NCBI GenBank assembly: GCA_036971475.1
Contig: JBAIZL010000002.1
Span: forward strand, 174,467,524 to 174,531,523
DNA: 64,000 bases
Origin: Prosapia bicincta
Taxonomy: Eukaryota; Arthropoda; Insecta; Hemiptera; Cercopidae
Reading direction: 5' to 3'
A program made the position numbers and the translations under genes. Positions 57,058-64,000 of the stretch are shown in pieces. Under the pieces are notes generated by a model. That model had not been told where the DNA came from and searched no databases. It was given only the letters and a program-made list of their open reading frames with translations. Each line of letters begins with the position of its first letter. The stretch's first letter is position 1.

Positions 57058-60000
57058 GAACCTATCTATATATACATAAACATGTTAAATATGTATATAA
57101 CATGTTTATATATACAAAAGAATATAACTAGTGTTACAATAAACTAAGGTAAAATAGGGACAATACAAGGTCAGTCTTAACATTCTGCGAGAGGAATAGA
57201 GAGTGTTGAGTTTTAATGTTTTGATCTGGTATTAGAGATGAGTTTTTTGGATAGTGGATACTTTTTAGGTTAGGACAAACATGAGCCATTTTCTTTTAAG
57301 GAATGTGCTTAGATAAAACCATGAGAGTGACTCTCTGAGTGGTTTATTTTCGTAGTTTTGTTTTAAACTCTCTTGTTTATAAATTGTTAGTGCACAAATT
57401 ATCAAAACTCTTACCTAAGGAAGAAAATAAGAGATATGATAGGAATATGGCTAAAGGTGTGAGTAGAATCTTCAATAAGTTTAGTTTAAAAATTGTGTGA
57501 GAAATAAGTTAAAATATTTCAAGAAGTTTATTATTGAATCAAAAAGGTTTTATTCTCCTTTACAAATAATAGGGAATATATAGAATGAATGGTAGCATTT
57601 GTGACAAAGTGTATGAAGGTTAAAATAGGAGAAAAATCGGCACCTCATATAAAGAGCATATGTCACATATTATATAGCTTCGACCGGAAAAAACAAAGAT
57701 TAACTGAATATATAATTGACACAAGCTAAAGTTTAAACAATCTTAATTTAGTTAAAAACGTTGTAATACGCTAAATAATTTCTGACTGCAGCGCAGTATG
57801 TTACATGAATATTTGTTGTTTAGAATCATTGTTGAATGCAGAATCAGCTTTGCTTCAAAGAAATTTTGGTTTATAAGCTCCCAGTAAGTTTCTGAATGTA
57901 CAATGGTGGGGATATTTTCGAGTCGTGTTAGGTTTCCTTTAGAAAAAGTGCAGTTCATTCTCTTAGAGGGAGGATCTAGATGATCCTGCATTCATAAAAA
58001 ATTTGTTAAAGTTTTATTAAATGTAGTTTCGAAAATGTATAATTAAATGTTTTATTAGGGCTTCATTAGGCTCATTTGATTGCTTTTAAATACTTTTAAA
58101 AGTGAACTAAGGGTAATTATAATATGTTCTAACAAAGCCAAGTAAGTTTAATTGATTGTCAAGATATGTTTAAATTTTTTTAGTTTCAGTAAATGTAGGC
58201 CAGCATGCATTAAACCTAGCTTTGTCTGGAAGAATTTTTTAAAAACGTGAACCAATATAGTTTTAATTTGTAAAGTATAAACTTCTACGAGTAAAAAGCA
58301 AATTGTGACTTAAATTATAATACTTCACTGTTTCAATTGTTTTTAAAATTAAATCGTTTTGGTAAACGTACACGAGAATTTAAAGTAACCTGTCTTTGTT
58401 AGAGCGAGTCAGTCTGCCTGAGGTAATCGTAAGATTACAATTACTTAGACAAACATTTGACGTATCTGAAAGTATAAAAAATAAAGGCATTTAATAATGA
58501 TAATTAAAGTTCTTTTCAATAAGTTAAATCACTTTACACCATATTGCAAATTACCGTGGGGTAACAATGTAAATTATTATTATATGTTTTCGAAATAATT
58601 TATATGAATAAATGTATGCATAATTTAATGAATCATGATAAAGCTCCTATACCTAGTTCAGCATTGTATATCTGAATTGAATAAATAATACTATATGTAT
58701 AAGAATATACAATTTTGTATATTTTTGAGAAAATGGTTTTCGTTTGTTGAATATTAAAGCTGTATTTGTAATACCTAAGGAGGGTGACGAACGTATGTTG
58801 ATACGTGATTGGTCGAGATTGTTAGTAGGAGATGAGGAGTGGGTATATATAGGAATGACAAAACTTAATGTTGTAAAGTACTCCTGAAGATGATTACAAT
58901 GTAGGTGATGTACCATATACAAAAAGTATTTGTAAAATAAAAACATTTTTATATTTTGGTCAGTAGATTTTACTTACTTTGTTAAAAATTTAGTCCACAA
59001 TACTCAAAAAATTTAATAAATGTTTATAACATTAAGATTGATTCGAACTTTATGATTAATAAGTAAAATTAATTTTAAATTCAAAGAAATTAGAAGTAAC
59101 AATAGGTCTTAACAAACTAATTGCAGACAACTTAAGGTACTTCAATTTTCATTATACTATTACAAATAACAAATTATTACAAATGATATAACCTGAAGGT
59201 GTGGAGGATAGGAAAAGGGTGGAAATTTCGAAGTCGATGAGTAGGAGGATTGGGGATGTCTTATCGATTCACTCAGAGCTCAAGATCATACATGGTATAA
59301 TGTTTAAGGCGGGAAAGGTTATTTGAAAGGAAGTAGATGAAGCTGAAAAGGGGTAAAGCTCCGGGTAAGCTTTCCCTAAGTAAGCATTGGGTATGAGTCT
59401 TGGCTACTAGATTGAGACTGATTCCATATGTTGTACGTCAGATAGTCAGGAACAGTATAAGTCAAGGCAGTGAGTAAAAGACACAAGAAAGCATTTTATT
59501 TTCAGACGGATATGACCGTATTAGGTAATATAACCCATTGTAAAACAAAAAAAAAAAACATATAAATGGAACTTCATTATCCTCCAATTTTGGCAATTTA
59601 TTCATTGAAAGGATTTTATTGAATAAAATATTTTCTTAGTAACGTGAGAATTTTAATTACAAAACGAGATTTTTGTAACATTAGTTATATTTTTGTCATT
59701 TGAACAAGTATTTGAAACAATTTTTTGTCTTAATGTAATCAAATTCCATTACTAGCATACTTAATATGAAAAGAAATATTTACAAAAAAGATAGGGCTCA
59801 GATAGAGTCACAAATAATGTAAGGGAGGTGACGTATGAATGGTCCAGTACTTGAAATATGCCTACTCTCACTTGGGGTATGAAAAGTTTACTTTTCTCGT
59901 TTTACTAATTAGAAGAATCGTGTGATTGAGAAAAATAGAAATGAAAATTCCTAGTAAAAATGAAAAATAACTTTAAAATATTATTGTATGAAACATGTTT

Positions 60001-60590
60001 TTTTTTAGCACGAAAAAAATACAGTTCGGAGAGAGAGGTTTGTACATTTATATCATATATTATTTAGTAGAAATTATTTTTGTAATCGATTCATTGTCGT
60101 TGCCATGGATATATACGTCTTTTTGTTTAAAAAAAAAAGAATACATGGATGTTCAATCAAATTTTAATGAAATATAGTAGACCCTACCGGACTGTTGTCC
60201 ATATTCATATTCGTAGGAATCCTGTCCTTTGTCAGCGTTACGTATCTCCACACTCGTCGCTCCTAATTGAAATTTTAATTATTGCGTGGTGTTAAGCAAA
60301 TCCAGGAATTGAACAAAGATTTGTCATCGTACAATTGCTTTGTGGGTCTGCAGCTTTCATGAAAACACAGTTCCGACTCGTTTGCTGTAATACGCCTTAG
60401 TTATGTATTGCGTCATGCATGACGTTGTTGCTTCTAAAGTTACATTACATTCGTTGCGTTACGTAAATATAAATACGGTAAGTAGGCACTTGAGGCGCAA
60501 CAAATACTTTATTTTATGTTTATACATATTAATTATTTATATAAGTAGTTCAAAAGAAACAGCAAATGGTGTAGCGAATATAGGATAATT
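57058..60590. other. AT-rich DNA without recognised features
   Basis: Includes CTGAAGATGATTACAATGTA at 58876, like an eroded PLE end without a usable GAAA. No reliable gene. Confidence 0.4.
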
Positions 60591-60840
60591 GTGTTGATGA
60601 AATATATCTGCATAAAGTATAATGACAATGAGATGGATATACTGCAAATAGTAATCGAAACAGGTGTATGCAACAAAAACAAAATACATTTACGGAAACA
60701 TGACACTCTAAAAAAAGAATGGAGGCATTATATTTATGCCCTTATCTGGATGTCCTTATTCGAGACAAATATTTTGAGTTCCAATCATGATACAATTAAC
60801 AAGCTAAACACAGCTGAACAGCTTATTCTTTTTGCACAAA
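60591..60840 (+). other. Exon-like open frame of unknown gene
   Basis: An open frame of ~83 codons, mixed and not low-complexity, runs to a perfect donor GTAAGT at 60841. It includes KIHLRKHDTLKKEWRHYI and LIWMSLFETNILSSN. The first in-frame start is not ATG (TTG at 60591; ATG at 60597). The pattern of a basic block followed by 'LI...LF...L..S' is loosely reminiscent of BEN-type domains, but this is weak. Confidence 0.22.
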
Positions 60841-61495
60841 GTAAGTTGGTGTATTTAACGTGATTGATATAACAAAGCAAAATTATTTTCCTATTATTGG
60901 TTAATGTCTATTTGCAAAAGACTACCAAAATTTTTCAGACCAATTTCCATCCTTTTCAAACAATGCAACTATAATATTCGACAAATGAAATCAGAAAAAC
61001 TTCAACGATCGATAGCTGGTTAGTCAATAGTGAACGGGGTCTACTGACGGGAAAAAATAGCGAAATAACATCTTCTTTTGTCTTTTTGTGTATAGCTGCT
61101 TGTAATTTCTATTCTGTCCCTTTATACGAGATTTTAAATCTATAAAGCTGTGTATTCAGATTTGTCAGCTAGAATGTTGGCTCTCAGTCGTCAATTTGGA
61201 GATATGAAATATACATCCGGTCCCATGCTTTAGTTTTAATGTCGTGGGATAGAGGATTTTATTTATTTTTCGATGACTAAGCGTTCGGTATAAAACAATT
61301 TAGCATTGAATTTAAAGCTCAAAGTAATCCAGGGACGGGATTGAATTATCCAGAAATAAAAAGGTAATGTCTAGTTACAAAACACCAATGAACTTTAAAG
61401 AACACATTGTAATCACTTTTAAAAAATGTAACTACAATATTCCAGAAGTGTAATCAGAACAACTGCAACAATCGATAGCTGGTTTTAAAAGCTGA
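60841..61495. repeat. Degenerate direct repeat, ~461 bp apart
   Basis: About 60905-61022 and 61364-61483 align at roughly 75-80% (GGTAATGTCTA.TT.CAAAA, ATGTAACTACAATATTC, ATCAGAACAACTTCAAC, ATCGATAGCTGGTT). The sequence between is not repeated further. Confidence 0.6.
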
Positions 61496-63798
61496 ACATC
61501 CTGAACAGCTAGTCAGATTGTATCTTAAAGAGATCAAGAGAAATTAGTGAACACACATTATTTTTATATGGGGCAATAATTCGTAATAACGCAAAGACAT
61601 TTTCGAATTAATAAATTTGGTGTCTGATGAGGCTTGGTCTGTTAAAAGGAATTTAGAGTTGTGTACTGCTATGACAAAGAAAACGTTATCAAACAAAAGA
61701 TGTTTAATTTGTATGCGACCTGAATGTTGTTTGAAAATTTACAACAAAATACATTTTTATTAACAGTTATTAATTAATCTCAAATGAAAGAATAGTAAGG
61801 AGAGGGTGATGGTTTTGGTTGGGATGTATATAGATGGGTCTGGGAATATTGCTGCTTCTAAAGTGAAGTAGAGCAGAAAACAGCTCCAAATCAGTTGAAT
61901 GTTCACTGGTTACTTACGAAGCCAATGAAGATTCGGTGAACATTTTGTTGTTTAAAAAAAGCTTTGAACCTGGAAAAAATTTGCTTGAAAAAAGAAAACA
62001 ATTTTGAATTTTATTAATAACTATAACCGTTAACAAATGTCTCCATTTAGAGTGAATTTCTCTTCCGCAAACATGATAAATATTTACCTACTTTGAACTT
62101 ATTTCGACAACAGTTGGCCTAAAAATTTTGTATGTGCCTAATAGAAAAACATTTCGAGGAATAAGCTTTCCGGATGGATATGGTGAACAAAACGAGGAAT
62201 AAAGTTACTTGTTACAACAGGAATAAAGTAAAGTATTGTTACAACAGTGCTGGACTTTAGTTTGGAACCAAAAAAGAATCAAACGTGGATGGAAAAATCA
62301 AAGCATCTGACGTTCTTGAAGCTTTCTCTTAAAATTATTGACTTTGGAAAAACCAACCTTCTCGAAAACGTTAATGGAAAATTATACTTTCAAAAGGCAG
62401 GAAACTGAAATATTGAAGTTTTTTAGGTTTTTTTTATATTACACTTTATGAATTTGGATATTTTTCATTAGTTATCTCCATGAAATTTTAGGTAAAAAAT
62501 GTCAACTATTGCAATAATTGTTCATTATGTATTTATATGTTTAGATTTACATTTTATAAAACTTATTTTGCATATAAAATAGTAGATATTGTGTTTGTAG
62601 TTTCCACTATCTTATCTTTAAAATGACGAATACCGATAATTTTTCCATTACCAAATAACCTAATTCTTTAGGTTTTAAACTATCTATACTATCTTTTTGG
62701 TCCTACACACAATTTAAACATAGACAAACTACACACACTGGCAGAAATCATTATTACTAATACGTTAAAACAAAACCTAATTATTTATTGGCATAAAATA
62801 TGGATGAGAGTGTTTAAAGAATTGCCTCTCGAAAATGACGCGATAGAGGATTTCAAAATTTTTGAGTACATTTACAATAATAATAACATTAAAGAAATGC
62901 CGAAAAAAAGTTGTTTGTCAAAAATATCTGTTGCATTAACAGTTTCAATTATCACACCTATATATAACGTTTCATTCATAACAATGAGCAAAAGTAGGCC
63001 TATAAGAGAGATTATGCACCGATTGAGGTTCCTCGGCCACAAGACCACCATAAACCTTCCTCAGAAGTAAACAATCTCCATAGGCCTGCTGCTTTGACTA
63101 TCGAGTTAAAAAATAACTCTAGGAGGCTAAATAATACAGAGCATAAGTATTTTGGGAAATGTGAATTTGACCTATTCGCCTTATAAAGGGGAAAATTGTA
63201 ATTAAGAAGCACATTTGGAAATGGTCGTTACAATTCGGAACACTAATTGAAACTTATAAGTTTACTCTACCAAAAAATTACGAAAATGTAGTTTTCTCCT
63301 GACTATTTAATTAATGTGTTTTAACTGCGAGACATGTTATATTCTTACTGTTAACATTAATTGATTGAAAGTGAATTTTCCCATCTGTTTAAATAGATTT
63401 ACTGAATTGCCCCAACATGCGTGATTATGTGGGATCAAATGGCCTATATATGTTTTATATTCGGCCACATTTCCAACTAGATACAACATTTCTTGTATTT
63501 TAAACGTATACACAGATATAGGAGTAATGTCTCCTTTGTTATGGCATTGAGTTGGAATTCACGGAATTGTCCTTTCTGTTGCCGTCATGGAGACACATTA
63601 CTTAGCCCTTAGGGAAATCGAGTATTGTAGGTGACTACTATTCAACCACGCCCATTCGTAATCTAGACTTGTTACTCATTTTTAGGAAACCCAGTCGTTC
63701 TGGGGCAGAAACAGGCGAAGAAACTCTTGAACATTCCATGAGTATATTTTTGACGTCAATAGAACTCTTAGTAATGCATATACAAGGCTGTTCTTTTA

Positions 63799-63800
<2 letters not shown>
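61496..63800. other. AT-rich DNA without recognised features
   Basis: The 88-codon frame at 62804-63070 shows no recognisable domain. Confidence 0.45.

Positions 63801-63830
<30 letters not shown>
63801..63830. repeat. (GT)n microsatellite
   Basis: Pure GT run directly before the second LTR-like repeat. Confidence 0.95.
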
Positions 63831-64000
63831 TGTAACGGTCTGACATACCGTGACAAATAGGAAATAAATATGTTCCTGTTTTTAAGTAATAAAGTTGATT
63901 TTTAAATTAATCAAGTTTAGAGTTATAAAAATAATAAAGAGTGAAGAATTAAATAAAATCATATATAGAATAATTAAGCTAAATTAAGAAGTATTAGAAA
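63831..64000 (+). mobile_element. LTR-like dispersed repeat, copy 2 (cut by window end)
   Basis: TGTAACGGTCTGACATACCG starts the same sequence as at 556. The ~165 visible bases match 556-720 with scattered changes. The TGTAAC start is typical of LTR ends. The remainder lies outside the window. Confidence 0.6.

Noticed and set aside
58862..58925. CTGAAGATGATTACAATGTA as a possible hammerhead core
   Set aside because: No GAAA follows at the needed place, and stem II is poor.

Overview
The window is an AT-rich, gene-poor piece of a eukaryotic, almost certainly animal, nuclear genome. The organism cannot be named from the sequence. Penelope-like retroelements (PLEs), Gypsy-type remnants, several complex satellites and very long (TA)n and (CA/GT)n microsatellites would suit an arthropod or a similar invertebrate. 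Long open reading frames are confined to transposable elements. No intact host gene is visible. At best there is a decayed-looking immunoglobulin-type exon near 42.6-42.8 kb and two weak exon-like stretches near 52.2 and 60.6 kb.

Layout. 0.33-1.4 kb: a CA/CT microsatellite followed by an LTR-like repeat, whose first ~165 bp recur at the right edge (63.83-64.0 kb). 5.3-7.26 kb: a broken Gypsy-type element (gag, end of protease, a candidate 3' LTR). 8-8.5 and 10.5-10.75 kb: PLE-derived hairpins. 9.2-10.04 kb: a PLE fragment with the end of the reverse transcriptase (RT) and a GIY-YIG endonuclease. 12.26-12.80 kb: a 66-bp satellite. 16.21-18.59 kb: a PLE with perfect 111-bp terminal inverted repeats and no endonuclease. 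18.8-19.2 kb: more PLE ends. 19.6-21.1 kb: an ~89-bp satellite. 25.5-25.8 kb: a second hairpin family. 26.2-37.5 kb: two directly repeated PLE fragments enclose two arrays of one ~140-bp satellite in opposite orientation (27.1-29.2 and 34.8-36.0 kb), with a further ~235-bp inverted pair between them. 38-64 kb is mostly featureless AT-rich DNA with microsatellites, one more hairpin (44.8-45.0 kb) and two mini-hairpins (43.3 and 52.6 kb).

Main result. At least eight places next to (TA)n tracts carry a motif that folds by hand as a small hammerhead ribozyme: CUGANGA, one linking base, stem II, GAAA, a short self-complementary stem III, then a cleavage site and helix I. Three sequence families share the plan but differ in the stems, with some compensatory changes. 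They lie in PLE terminal regions, often as inverted pairs forming long hairpins within (TA)n. Hammerheads in PLE terminal repeats are established knowledge. What merits attention here is the number of copies in 64 kb, the self-complementary stem III in every family (pointing to cleavage as dimers), the family with U3/A8 in place of C3/G8, and the reduction series from full PLE to hairpin to ~30-bp mini-hairpin.

All calls come from reading and hand alignment. No database search, folding program or alignment program was run.
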